Counted from the stretch's first letter, positions 11,505-22,001 are shown. The stretch: 64,000 nucleotides of DNA from Auanema rhodensis (GCA_964057225.1 OZ059896.1:16256501-16320500); one strand, 5' to 3'. The notes: generated from the letters alone by a model not told the origin. Program-made: numbers and translations.

Positions 11505-11647
11505 AGCTTTGCGCAGTGGCGATAACGTGACCAATGAGGCTTTGCCGAGGTGCGTTTATTGCTGGTTGAAAACTTTTCCCAATTACCCGCGATATTCTCT
11601 GAAACATGGGTGATATACGCAATTTTTGAATGCCTGATAAGGCTGAT
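11505..11647 (+). ncRNA. U4 snRNA
   Basis: Complete copy with one change (ATATTCTCTGAA instead of ATATTCCCTGAA). Confidence 0.82.
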
Positions 11648-11755
11648 TTGCATATTATGGAAAAATGTTCCACGTGAAAAGACGTCAATTTTCAAAATCA
11701 AACTAGAAGGAACGGTTGCACTGCATACATATTCCGAAAAGAAAGGTAAGCATTC

Positions 11756-11823
11756 GCTCACGACCATACCACGTTGAAAGTACGCCATCCCGTCCGATCT
11801 GGCAAGTCAAGCAACGTTGGGCC
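11756..11823 (+). pseudogene. 5S rRNA 5' part, cut by a BEL LTR
   Basis: Starts GCTCACG (consensus GCTTACG) and stops after GTTGGGCC, where a BEL LTR is inserted. The same breakpoint recurs at 21601, 34873 and 36164. Confidence 0.85.
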
Positions 11824-12158
11824 TGTCGCTTGACAACTGGACTTTTACCTCCAAGTATCAGTCCAAGTGTGGAGTTGGTTCGTATGAGTGCGGTATTATG
11901 CGTTAAGACAGGTAAAATGAAGAATGGTTTATTCAACAAATGCAACAACAGTAAAGAGAATTACAGCAAGTGGATTGATTTTAGAATTTCCTAGAAAATC
12001 CTAAAATCAATTCAAAATTGGTGAGACATGAGTTTTAACCATCTGGTTCTCCCTTTTATAGGGAGGCACCAGATGGAGGAGAATGTTCTTGCAAAACAAA
12101 GTAAGAATGAGTGAAAATCAGTATAAAACTTACATATTCTTTCACGTGGACCGTGACA
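11824..12158 (-). repeat. BEL LTR (tRNA-Arg primer family), diverged copy
   Basis: 335-bp repeat from TGTCGCTTGACAAC to GACCGTGACA on the + strand. It is roughly 10% diverged from the 344-bp copies at 21602, 34874 and 38746. Its left flank GGGCC is the 5S target site. The right side continues into element sequence, so this is the 3' LTR of a minus-strand element whose other end is lost. Confidence 0.8.
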
Positions 12159-12166
12159 GTCCGCGC

Positions 12167-12312
12167 CTAAAGTCTTCGTTTTTTGTTTGCTGAGCAGAGA
12201 GCAGAATGATGATCTGTTCCTTGACAGCGACTGCAGGTTATCTTGCAGTCGTCCATGTGTGCGGGGGCCAAGCATTTCACACAGATTCTTAGATGGTTAC
12301 ATCTAAGTGATC
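12167..12312 (-). pseudogene. BEL ORF3 C-terminal zinc-knuckle cassette
   Basis: Encodes LRCNHLRICVKCLAPAHMDDC and a CSRCQGTDHHSALC knuckle, then NKKRRL and a stop a few bases from the 3' LTR. The same cassette occurs at 18078-18224 and at 36443-36535. It is preceded, at a GATC tetranucleotide, by the tail of a different ORF3, giving a chimera. Confidence 0.7.
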
Positions 12313-12770
12313 GTATATCTTTTACGTTTGACGTCTCCACAGACCACTCCATGGTAAGTATCGGCCTAGCACTTATAGCAGGATATTTCGCACATTGCTG
12401 GATGTTTTGGGTTTAAACATTTTATGCATAGCCCCAATTCGTGTAGGCGTATGGTACGCTCTGGGGACGAGGGGTAAATTGGACAACCTGCTGTGCGATG
12501 GCCATCAGCTGTAGGCTTGTTGCAGAATACGCAGGAGGCTTTAGGAGCCGTCTGAATAGCTAAATTATCAAGCTCCAGATTCAGTGTACTGTTGATGTTG
12601 TCCAGGCGCGCGGAAATGTGGTTAACAGCGCTGGCGAGGTTATCATAGAACCTTTTCTCTAGAACCATTAGCTGCTTTAGGTTGGCAGTGGTGTTGGGCA
12701 GATGAGAATATTTTTTGAGATCTTCCTCAAAGGAAGTGTTCTCACTTGAATTGGACGTTATTTCATCCAT
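12313..12770 (-). pseudogene. BEL third gene (ORF3), chimeric 3' end
   Basis: The frame starts at MDEITSNSSENTSFEEDL and contains CVFCNKPTADGHRTAGC and LCIKCLNPKHPAMC. It is closely similar to ORF3 at 49353-49814, including the order of acidic start, helical segment and knuckles. A stop follows CYKC, beyond which the rest of the third knuckle (ADTYHGVVC) is still recognisable. The expected TATATAAG is not present upstream, in contrast to 7157 and 49311. Confidence 0.7.
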
Positions 12771-13053
12771 TAACACTGAATTGAGAAAAACAATGGTGAT
12801 AATTACATCATTAATGAGAAAAAAGCTCAGAAATCCTAGACATGGAGCTGAGTCTAGCACAAATAAAAATTGAAACACTAATCTTACTGTAGTAAAGTAT
12901 ATGCGCTAATCTTACTATAGTGGTACTGTAAAAAATTTTTTTTTGAATCTAAAGAAAACAATAGAAAAATTCAAGGGGGAGGTACCAAAAATATAGTATA
13001 AATAGAGATAAATTTTACACTCCCGTGTACACGGTTAACTGGAAATGACAGAC

Positions 13054-13196
13054 AGCTTTGCGCAGTGGCGATAACGTGACCAATGAGGCTTTGCCGAGGT
13101 GCGTTTATTACTGGTTGAAAACTTTTCCCAATTACCCGCGATATTCCCTGAAACACGGGTGATATACGCAATTTTTGAATGCCTGATAAGGCTGAT
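13054..13196 (+). ncRNA. U4 snRNA with deleted upstream region
   Basis: Nearly consensus over its length (TTATTACTGG, AAACACGGG variants), but about 25 bp directly upstream are missing (GGAAATG joined to ACAGACAGC), so its promoter is probably damaged. Confidence 0.75.
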
Positions 13197-13249
13197 TTGC
13201 ATATTATGGAAGAATGTTCCACGTGAAAAGACGTCAATTTTCAAAATCA

Positions 13250-13290
13250 AATGTTCCATACGTGTCCTATAAGTAGAGCGATTGACAAAC
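13250..13290 (+). repeat. Gypsy LTR start fragment
   Basis: TGTTCCATACGTGTC is identical to the gypsy LTR start at 33934, and similarity fades within about 36 bp. It sits in the U4-5S spacer, where other gypsy copies insert, and is joined directly to viral RdRp-like sequence. Confidence 0.6.
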
Positions 13291-14275
13291 TTGGCTAGAC
13301 CTCTATTGAAGTCTTTGTGCTCAGGTTTTGCAAAATGATAATTAATTGTACTGATGTGACACCAGTGCTTGTTGTAGAGTGGTGTTTTCCTCCTCACTAT
13401 AACTCATCAATTTGAAAAGTTGTTTCGCAGTATATTTCGGTTGAATATAATGCTTACTGACTCTGTGCCCAGCAAAGTCTAGTTCATTATTAAAGACATG
13501 ATACTCTTTTAGAATACAGACAAGAGTTTCAGTTGCTTTTATATATTTGTTGACATCATCGCTATTCCAACCATCGATCATTATTGCAACATCATCACCT
13601 AAGGCGTAGATTGGACATAATTTTATGTTTGCTCTTTTTGAAGCAATCATATGATACATTAGTTGCAGATGGGTATTGGTAGAGATGATATTAACACTTC
13701 CCGATTTTACAATACCTCCAATGGTTTGTTCATATCGACTGCCATCAGACAGTTGGAGTGTTGCTCCAGGGTGATTATTTCTCCTGAAAACTCTTTTTGC
13801 AAGAGTTTTCCACTTCGCTCGTTGACTTTCTGAATCTTCGTTCATCAACTCTCGGAATTCAAGATCGAGGTCCAATGCCTACTGTGGTACGGTCCAATCC
13901 CAACTGGATTTGTCCAGGCATAAAAATTTTCTGCTTAGATCGAAGTGTTTATAACCTCCTCGGCAGAAATGCATACCAGGACGAAAAGGTCCTTTGTACC
14001 AATTTTCAACTTCTTTGTCATTTTGTCTTATGGGTCAGTTCTTTGTCTTCCAAGTTTTTAACACGATCTTTCAACGTAGTGCATTCGTTTGTAAGGAATT
14101 CCAACTGCACCACAGTCTTCTTTTGCATTCGTTCGGAGGATTCAAGAGCTTTACTGGCAGCCTCATATTTTATCTGTAAATCATTATTGTCCGCTTCTAG
14201 GGATGCAATCCTATCGGTCAATTCCTGATTTCTTTTCATGAGTGCTTCCATACTTGCTATTGCTTCCTCCATCAT
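13290..14275 (-). pseudogene. Endogenous viral element: sobemo-like RNA-dependent RNA polymerase
   Basis: Read on the minus strand. A motif-A segment (CLDKSSWDWTVP) is followed by a TAG at 13881-13879, then DLDLEFRELMNED, a motif-B segment (GGIVKSGSVNIISTNTHLQ) and a motif-C segment (YALGDDVAIMID). This spacing and wording fit RdRps of sobemo/luteo-like positive-strand RNA viruses. An 85-residue coiled-coil frame (14275-14018) precedes it in another frame. The reading frame changes again near 13360, where NYHFAKPEHKDFNRGL continues the protein. The stop and frame changes mean no active polymerase. It is flanked by a gypsy LTR start and a BEL pol fragment. Confidence 0.75.
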
Positions 14276-14289
14276 CGGATTTATTCGTT

Positions 14290-15660
14290 CTTATACTTAA
14301 ATTGAAGAAATTTGAAATCAACACGCACAGGAACATGTTAAGTCAAATACATTCAATATTTGATCCATTAGGTATGGCAAGCCCATTGATTTTACCATTA
14401 AAATTACTACTAAGAGAATCAAGTGATCAATTCAAGGGTTGGGATGTTGAATTACCCAAAGAAATAACACATAAATGGAATTTAGCCATAAATGAATTAT
14501 TAAATGAAAAGGAATTGAGACTTGAAAGAAAGTTAAACCTGGATGACTCTATATTATGGGTATTTACTGATGCTAGTAAACTAGCTATTGCTGCCTGCAC
14601 ATACATTGAAACACATGGTAAAATAAGCCAACTTGTAAGCGGAAAGTCGAAAAGTGCAAAAAAGGGAAATCTGACTATCCCAAGACTAGAACTCATTGCC
14701 ATACTATTATGTATTATGTTAGCTGATAATGTCACATCTACAACCAATCATCTTAAAACTGTACACGTAGCCAGTGAAAGTAAGGTAGCCTTACATTGGA
14801 TAGTTAACCATCAGAAAACTTTACCACCATATGTAGGCTGTCGCGTCGACAATGTAAGGAAGTATATAGATAAATTGAAGGAAAATAACATTAAAATCAA
14901 ACTTTTTCATGTGAATGGTGATTATAACCCAGCCGATATTGGTTCTCGAGGAGCTTGTCTCCAAGAACTAAGTGATTCTATGTGGATTAAAGGACCACAA
15001 TGGTTAACCCAAACAAAATCACACATTGAAGAAATTGAATATGAGCCTATTTGGAATATAACAACCTTGATCGATACCGTTGAACAACAACAAGCAACAC
15101 AAATACCAGTTGAAGATATATTTAAATTACGTAGCAACAACTATACCTTACTGAAAACTATAGTTAAATTAAGTAAATTCTTGAGACATTGGATCATAAA
15201 AGTACATCCCACAGCTACAACAAGGTTAAATAAGGTAATGCAATTAGATACAAACTGGCAAACTACAGCTAATGATATTGAGATTATAACCAAATTATTA
15301 ATAAGTAAAGCACAACAGCATGTGACAATTGATCTCCTCACGAAAAAACATGAAGGTTTTGTATTTTTTCTCGACGAAGAAATAATCAGAGTTCGTAGTA
15401 GATTGAACAACTCGGAATTACCGTTTGAAACTCAAAATCCCATATATCTTCCAAGGGATTCTCCGTACACAGAACACATAATTATGCATTTACACAGAGA
15501 ATGCATGCACCAAAGGCGAGATTTTGTTCTAACACTCTTGCGTCAAAAATACTTCTTAAGTAGACCATCAAGCATAGTCAGATCAGTTCTCAAAACATGC
15601 ACAATCTGCAATAGATACAACGCTTTGCCGTTTGGAACCATCGAGAACCAATATCGGCTG
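14290..15660 (+). pseudogene. BEL/Pao pol fragment: RNase H-like to integrase N-terminus
   Basis: A continuous frame covers MLSQIHSIFDPLGMASPLI (end of RT), ILWVFTDASKLAIAACTY and the PRLELIAILL segment (RNase H-like), LFHVNGDYNPADIGSRG, and the integrase zinc-binding start (HLHRECMHQRR, then CTICNRYNALP). It aligns with residues about 1060-1490 of the polyprotein at 41080 but is clearly a different family. Both ends are abrupt: a viral RdRp relic on the left and an opposite-strand BEL fragment on the right. Confidence 0.8.
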
Positions 15661-16120
15661 GGTTCATACTTGTCTAGCCGCTGTCATGAAGAACCTTGTC
15701 ACAAAGAGGTACAGTAATTGGCTAACTCCGGCATGACCATTCGTCCTGTGTAGGAACATAAGAATGAGTTTACCTAAAGTAGATTTTTTGGGAAGAAGAT
15801 ATGGAAACTTAGTTTTTGTGGGAAGTGATGAATTGGTGAACCGAGTCTTTATACAGATTAGTCCAGTCCCATCCTGTTTTAATCGAAATTGTTTTTTATA
15901 TGAATTTGAAAGATGAGTCTGAGCTTCTTTTATGAGCAGTATCTCAGCGGTTGTGTTAATCAACTGGGATACTTGCCATTCTGTTGTTGCTGCTTTTAAT
16001 AAATATGATGTTGGCGTTCTGTTGCGTTTGCCTAAAAAATACAGTGCGGCTTTTAAAACTAATCCAGCGATTCTGCGTAACTTGAAGTATGAGACATTTA
16101 TAATGCTTTTTCTTGCCTCT
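15661..16120 (-). pseudogene. BEL/Pao pol fragment, opposite strand
   Basis: Minus-strand frames with a change near 15955 read SYFKLRRIAGLVLKAALYF, then TRFTNSSLPTKTKFPYLLPK and HRTNGHAGVSQLLY. These are the segment between RNase H and the integrase zinc finger of BEL elements. It belongs to a family distinct from the adjacent plus-strand fragment. Confidence 0.7.
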
Positions 16121-16327
16121 GTGGATGACAGTTCGCTGCAATGTTGCAGGCTCTATTCTTGATAGACCGAATGGGTCTCGGCAAAAATCCTTTCTTTTTC
16201 TGGGGCGGTTGGCGATGGTATTGGCTCCTAGCTGTTTCAATTCTCTTACTAATAGTTGAATTGAAAGCCATCTCTTTTTGGCCATCATGAGGGGGATTTC
16301 GACAGCTTCAAGAAGTTGGGTGAACAT
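16121..16327 (-). pseudogene. Gypsy accessory ORF-a homologue, truncated
   Basis: Starts at the ATG at 16327. EIPLMMAKKRWLSIQLLVREL parallels ETPIAMIKEKWIKIHSLQIEL of the accessory protein at 33078, and the starts align. A TATA-like CATAAAAGGAC lies about 25-35 bp upstream (16351-16362). After about 45 codons it runs into BEL sequence. Confidence 0.6.
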
Positions 16328-16699
16328 TGTTATCTTTGTTACTGTTTTCTGTCCTTTTATGCTTTTAAAACTAGGTCGGTCCGTTCCTTCCTTTTTGTAG
16401 CCTTCTTTTTGACCAGTTAGGTGAAAAAGTGATGAAGATTTTTAATTAAAAACTTTGCAGTGATTTTTGAAAGATTCCAAGTATGATGTATAATTTTATT
16501 TTGAAATTTTTTTGTGATTAATACAATATTTTTATGAGAGTGAAAATGAAAATGTACAATAATTTGTGTAGAAATTTATGTATTAAATGAGAAAACAAAT
16601 ATATATAGGTTCAAGTTTAGATGAAAGTTATGAAAATTATGAAAATGATATTATACTTTTTGTGATTTTTATAGAAATTATGGATTTTTACTATTGTTC

Positions 16700-16990
16700 T
16701 AGCTTCTTACTTGTAGTCCCAATAACTGTTGACGGTCTTTCCTTACCACGAAGTTTGGGTCCGGGATCTGACTCTTCAAAACTCTCTTCTTCGGCTCTGT
16801 TACTGGTATGGTGCTGTGATACCTTATCGGCACATGATAAGGTTTTGCTGGCGTTGTAGGAGAATTATCTTCTAATCCCAATGCCAACTTAAGTGCTGAA
16901 CTTTTTCTTAACTGTGGGTGGCTTCTTCTTCCGTTTCTCATACAATTCGTTTCTTGCGTTTTCTTCTCATTCCTCTGATAGTTTGGAGAA
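16700..16990 (-). pseudogene. Gypsy polyprotein C-terminal fragment
   Basis: Encodes SSALKLALGLEDNSPTTP and HVPIRYHSTIP, corresponding to the last ~80 residues of the 2946-residue gypsy polyprotein (SSALKLALGIEDKNPI, HVPIRYNSVIP). Further N-terminal matching sequence (NELYEKRKKK) is in another frame, so a frameshift is present. With 16121-16327 it forms the 3' part of a minus-strand gypsy element of a related family. Confidence 0.7.
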
Positions 16991-17099
16991 TTTCGAGAAA
17001 GAGGAGAAGAAAGAATAGCAGTACTTGGGTATGAAGATGATATTTGAGAATAATCTTTACGAGGGGAAGTATTTGTGCTAACATTACTAGAGTATTGCA

Positions 17100-18077
17100 A
17101 TATTGCAAATATTGCAAGTCTGGAAAGACAATGGAGAACTCTTTGGTCATTGTATTCGACTGAATAGTAAGGGTATCGATTATATAGTTGGTCCCGGACA
17201 TGTCTTAAAGAACGACAATGTTTTGGTTTGTAGTCAACACCGAGTGAAATATGGAGCCTTCCCTCTTGAAGCAACCGCCAAACGTCTGATTCTCAAAGAG
17301 AACGAAGATCTATTAGCCATCCAGATTGACCAAAATCTTGCTGGAAAGATAGGTTCAGTTGTCCGAAGTGGAGTCATGAGACACTCGGCGTTTGAAGGAA
17401 GTCTCTATTTCAGCGATCCAAACCATCCTGAGAATCTTATTCTCAGTTATGGTACGCTTGAACCTCAAATGAATGGAAAACTTTATTTCAGAGGTAAAAG
17501 TAGAACTGGATCAAGCGGAGCACCATACTTCGATGGAGCTGGAGCAATGTTTGGTGTTCACTGTGGAAAAGAGAACGGAGTCCCATTTGGTTATAATCTC
17601 AGTTATGTCAATTCACTATTGGTAATGGCGCAAGCCAGTAATGGACCAGAAGCCGTAGGCAATAATGTCACGTGGATGGGTTCAGGATCCTTTGGAGAAG
17701 ACAAGCGAGTTAAGAAATTCTTTCTACACGAACATGGTAAGCATGAAATGATTATCATTAGGGATGAGTATATGAATTATATACACTTTGATGACATCCC
17801 TGATGACCTACTCATTGAAGATCACGATGATTGGGAAGATTATGTAAATAATCTTAGTAAATTCGAGAAAAGAAGAATGCGAGTAGAGGACGACGAAATA
17901 ATGAACGATTATCGAGTACGTTCCAGAAGCTCATCGCCACACCCTGAGTATGCGTGGAATGAAGGTGAAAATAGTTTGGCACCTCCCCTGAAATACATCA
18001 TACCAGAGGCTTTCGAGTTAGGATTTAATGAAGAAGATGAAGACACGCTGGATGAATCTAACGGCGATGATGACGAT
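17100..18077 (+). pseudogene. Endogenous viral element: chymotrypsin-like serine protease of a sobemo-like virus
   Basis: An open frame of about 320 codons has a plausible catalytic triad: His33 in GPGHVLKN, Asp69 in NEDLLAIQI and Ser138 in RTGSSGAPYF, followed by FGVHCG. This His/Asp/GxSG arrangement fits the protease of sobemovirus-like positive-strand RNA viruses. The C-terminal half is acidic with Ser/Arg clusters, as in linker or VPg regions, but no VPg was identified. No internal stop is present, so it could be recent or preserved. It runs in frame into the BEL ORF3 cassette at 18078, and its 5' end abuts gypsy sequence. Host origin of the protease is possible but less likely. Confidence 0.65.
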
Positions 18078-18224
18078 GGATCACTTAGATGTAACCATCT
18101 AAGAATCTGTGTGAAATGCTTGGCCCCCGCACACATGGATGACTGCAAGATAACCTGCAGTCGCTGTCAAGGAACAGATCATCATTCTGCTCTCTGCTCA
18201 GCAAACAAAAAACGAAGACTTTAA
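18078..18224 (+). pseudogene. BEL ORF3 C-terminal cassette fused in frame to viral protease
   Basis: Carries the same LRCNHLRICVKCLAPAHMDDC and CQGTDHHSALC knuckles as 12167-12312, ending NKKRRL and TAA. The join to the viral frame lies at GATC, the same boundary as at 12312. Confidence 0.7.
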
Positions 18225-18232
18225 TATTTAGG

Positions 18233-20576
18233 AATCTTTGGAAAATTTTGTGCCCGCTAAACAGAGAATCCTGCCCTCTGTCAGCATGGAAGTTAAAAAT
18301 GTTCTGGAAAACAAAAATATGGAAATTAGCTCCAGTCAGGTATGGATCTCATTTAATTCTGCATATCAGCACAAATTGCTTGCTATTTTTCTACATTTTT
18401 TTATTTTAGCTGACTAGTCTTGCCCGAAGTGTCAGCACCCACATCAAGTCGGGTACTGGTAAAAGATCGCCAAGCGATGTCAATAAACTCGTTGATAGAT
18501 TCGCGAATGCGAGTATGAAAGTGGAGCACATGGAACCAATCAAAGTGGAAAGAACAGGTTAAATTAAGTTTTTATCAATTTAATAGTAATGATTTTTTAG
18601 ATCGTGGTATTGCCTTCTGCCAGATTGTCGGATACCCGACGGCTTTCAAGCATTTTGTGCTTGCTTGCCAACGGTTGAAGATATGAACGACCATCTTCGC
18701 TTTGTGGACAATCTCCAATACATGCCTAAACAGGAGGCAAAGGAAGCATTTGGTGAGTATTTTGTAATTGAGGCATTGAAACTTTTTTAATCTTCCAGTG
18801 CGAATTTTGAATCAAGGGAATGCTTCCGGAGCTCTACCAACAATAGGAAGTATCATAATGATTGATACTACATTTTCAATCAGTAGTGGCGAATACGTCA
18901 CTCTAGCCCTCGGAGTTTCGGATATGTTCACGTAAGTATAGATTATATTAGTTACATCTTTTTTTATAATGTTAATTTAGGTCAAAAAAATCTGGTAAAA
19001 ACGCTGGCATATTGCTTGCATGTATGGTACATAGTACCAAAAACGCTGGCAATCATGAAGCATTCTCGGCATATTTGAACAAGATGCTATCTCAATATGG
19101 AAGGAACAAAAAAGTAGCTGGTTTGTGCCATGATGGTGAAGATGCTTTTAAAGCATACAACACTGTAAGAAATTTTTTTACATAAGGTTTAATTGTTCTT
19201 TATTTTAGGGATCATTTTTAAAAAATGCTATGCCGCTAAGATGTTCCGTGCACCGAATGGAGAATATAAAAAGCACATTCGGCAAAGACGATGATGCTGA
19301 GAGAAAGAAAGATATCCTGCATAAAATATTCGGGAGAAAAAAAGAGGTATACTTGATATTGTTTTTGAACACTATTTTTATGTTTTAAGACTGAATATGG
19401 AACAATCATGAGGAAAGGGGCTTTATCGTCCCTAACTCGTGACGAATATGAGAAGAAAATGCAGGATATTATTATGAATTGTGGAGAGAAAACTCGACAA
19501 TGGTTTGTTTTATCAAAATTTTAACTAATGTTTTTTGGATTTAGGCTCATTGTTAATAAAGAAGATTTGTATCAAACAAATAGTTTGATTCAAAAATTAA
19601 GAGCTGGGCAAAGCCAGCAATTTTTTTCCACTAACTTGCTAGAGTCGGGAAACGCTCAGTTAAAAGCAAGAATGCCTCATCCAATTCCTGCTCACCAGGT
19701 TTTAGAAAAAATGCTGCAATTACATGAAGGTAACTAAACTATTAAAAAAAAAGAAAAAATTAATTTCATTATAGAAGAAATAAAAGATCGAATTGGAGCC
19801 ATTCATCAGAAATCGGAAAAACTGGCCACTCACTTTCATGTTGAGAACCATGAGTGGTTAGTAATGACACGTATTGAGAAAATGAATAAACTCAAACTTT
19901 TTAGTTTGAATGACTTCATTTTTGAAAATACGTTGTCGAACTATCCCTCATGGATGAGTGAGCCAGTAGGAACTAATAATGCTGACGTGTTTTTCGAAAC
20001 TGTTCAGCGTTTGGAGGTATTTCCTGCTGCAAAAGCGGGTATATATTTTACCAAAGACAGTACTGGAGCGTAAGCTGAGAAAATTCGTAATAAAGTTTAT
20101 TATTAATTTTTCAGATTGGTATGCGTCAATGAAGTTAATAATGAGCTTGTATGCTCAAGCCCAGGATGTTCTCAGCGAAATTGTCCGAAACACGCTCTAT
20201 GTCATCACAGGTTTCTTAAATTTATAGTACAATTAAGTATATTTTTGTTTCAGACTAGCTGTTTTCATATCATTGGAGAATGAAAATAAAACAAATGCAA
20301 TTGTTGAAAACCTGGAACGGAAAAGGAACGAGAGAACAGCAAGAGAAGTGCAATCCGAGCAATTGAGACCAGCTGACGGGTCTAAATTCGATCAGAGACG
20401 ATTTGGTTCGCAATTCTCCAAAACGAACCGTAAAAGAAACTACTATGACATGGAGTAGGCTTAACACTACTGATCCCGAAATAATTTTTTATTACAGTAC
20501 GACAGCCGATTCAGATGAAGAGATATTGATTCCAGGCCCATCAGGCCAACAGGATCGCTACTACTCACTTTCATAA
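18233..20576 (+). CDS. Intron-rich MULE-like transposase gene, 5' end uncertain
   Basis: I read about 12 exons: 18233-18339, 18410-18557, 18601-18752, 18799-18931, 18981-19164, 19209-19346, 19390-19502, 19545-19729, 19775-20069, 20115-20210, 20254-20454 and 20498-20576. Introns are about 40-70 nt with GT...TTTAG/TTTCAG ends, and reading phase is kept across all joins except the second. The first ATG is at 18286, but the frame is open upstream of it. The product has a Cys-containing N-terminal segment (WYCLLPDCRI), then MIDTTFSISSGEYVTL (first Asp), GLCHDGEDAFKAY (second Asp), LRCSVHRMENI and NLLESGNAQLKARM (Glu region), as in MULE transposases. A Cys/His-rich end (CSSPGCSQRNCPKHALCHH) resembles a SWIM-type finger. 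It is either a live transposon gene or a domesticated one. An AATAAA follows at about 20606. Confidence 0.6.
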
Positions 20577-20929
20577 AGTGCCGTAGCTACAAAAATCGGA
20601 TACTAATAAATTTGAATAAGGTGAGTGAACTAACATATTTCAAACTATATATTTAATTTTATTTACAATATTGATCCATCACACACTCTCACCAAATTGA
20701 GAATCATTATTAAAAGGTCAGTTAGAACGATTGCTTAACATCTTTAATGAAAACTTTTCATGTATGCAACTGCTCCACAAAAAGAAAACATGCGAAACGG
20801 AAAGTTTTTTAAGAATTAAATTTCGATTCTTTTAACACTTCATGTTCAACTAATGTAAAAATTTTTTTACTGATAGTATAATCTCTAATTTGAAAAAAAC
20901 ATAAAATTTCAAACTACAACTTTTGTATT

Positions 20930-21145
20930 TTGGTATACTTAGTATAAAGATATTTTTTTTGTAAACTTGGTATACTTGATAAATTTGGTAAACTTGGTAA
21001 CCTTGTAAAGTGTTCATAAATTAATATTAGGTATAATTTGGTAAACCTGGTAAACCTGGTATGCCATATAACTATGGTAAACTTGTCTATTGCGTGGTAA
21101 ACCTAGTTTGGTAAACCTAAAGTTTGGTAAACTTGTCAGTTTGCT
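20930..21145. repeat. Degenerate short repeat, GGTAAACYTG-like
   Basis: More than ten imperfect copies of a roughly 10-nt motif (TTGGTAAACCTGG and variants such as GGTATACTTG), mostly unit-spaced. They sit between the MULE-like gene and the resumed 5S/U4 array. No coding content. Confidence 0.65.
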
Positions 21146-21193
21146 TTAGTACTTGGATCGGAGACGGCTTGGGAATCCCGGGTGCCGTAAGCT
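21146..21193 (+). pseudogene. 5S rRNA 3' fragment
   Basis: Array sequence resumes at TTAGTACTTGG after the short repeats. Confidence 0.8.
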
Positions 21194-21294
21194 TTTTCTT
21201 TTTCTCACTTTCTCATCTAGTTTGTAATCAGTAGTTACCTATATGGTATACGGTTATCTGGAAATGTTTTCATTTTCCGAGACAATTCTTAGAC

Positions 21295-21437
21295 AGCTTT
21301 GCGCAGTGGCGATAACGTGACCAATGAGGCTTTGCCGAGGTGCGTTTATTGCTGGTTGAAAACTTTTCCCAATTACCCGCGATATTCCCTGAAACATGGG
21401 TGATATACGCAATTTTTGAATGCCTGATAAGGCTGAT
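21295..21437 (+). ncRNA. U4 snRNA
   Basis: Consensus copy. Confidence 0.9.
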
Positions 21438-21545
21438 TTGCATATTATGGAAAAATGTTCCACGTGAAAAGACGTCAATTTTCAAAATCAAACTAAAACG
21501 AACGGTTGCACTGCATACATATTCTGAAAAGAAAGGTAAGCATTC

Positions 21546-21601
21546 GCTTACGACCATACCACGTTGAAAGTCCGATCTGGCAAGTCAAGCAACGTTGGGC
21601 C
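21546..21601 (+). pseudogene. 5S rRNA 5' part, cut by solo LTR
   Basis: Has its own 11-12-nt deletion (GAAAG joined to TCCGATC) and ends at GGGCC before the LTR. Confidence 0.85.
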
Positions 21602-21945
21602 TGTCGCTTGACAACTGGACTTTTACCTCCAAGTATCAGTCCAAGTATGGAGTCGGTTCGTATGAGTGCTGTGTTATGCGTTAAAACAAGTAAAATGAAG
21701 AACGATTTATTCAACGAAATACAACAAAACAGTAAAGTGAAAATAGCAAGTAGATTGATTTTAGAATTTCCTAGAAAATCCTAAAATCAATTCAAAATTG
21801 GTGAGACATGAGTTTTAACCATCTGGTTCTCCCTTTTATAGGGAGGCACCAGATGGATCAAGGGAGGAGAATGTTTTTGCAAAACAAAGTAAGAATGAGT
21901 GAAATCAGTATGAAACTTACATATTCTTTCACGTCGACCGTGACA
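21602..21945 (-). repeat. Solo BEL LTR inside 5S gene
   Basis: 344 bp, TGTCGC...GTGACA, with the 5-bp duplication GGGCC at 21597-21601 and 21946-21950. Orientation is inferred from the element at 36165-39089. Confidence 0.88.
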
Positions 21946-22001
21946 GGGCCCGGTTAGTACTTGGATCGGAGACGGCTTGGGAATCCCGGGTGCCGTAAGC
22001 T
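21946..22001 (+). pseudogene. 5S rRNA 3' part after solo LTR
   Basis: Second half of the gene split by the LTR at 21602-21945. Confidence 0.85.

Noticed and set aside
16587..16859. ORF on the + strand near 16.6-16.9 kb
   Set aside because: The opposite strand encodes the recognisable gypsy polyprotein C-terminus over part of it, and no homology is visible on the + strand.
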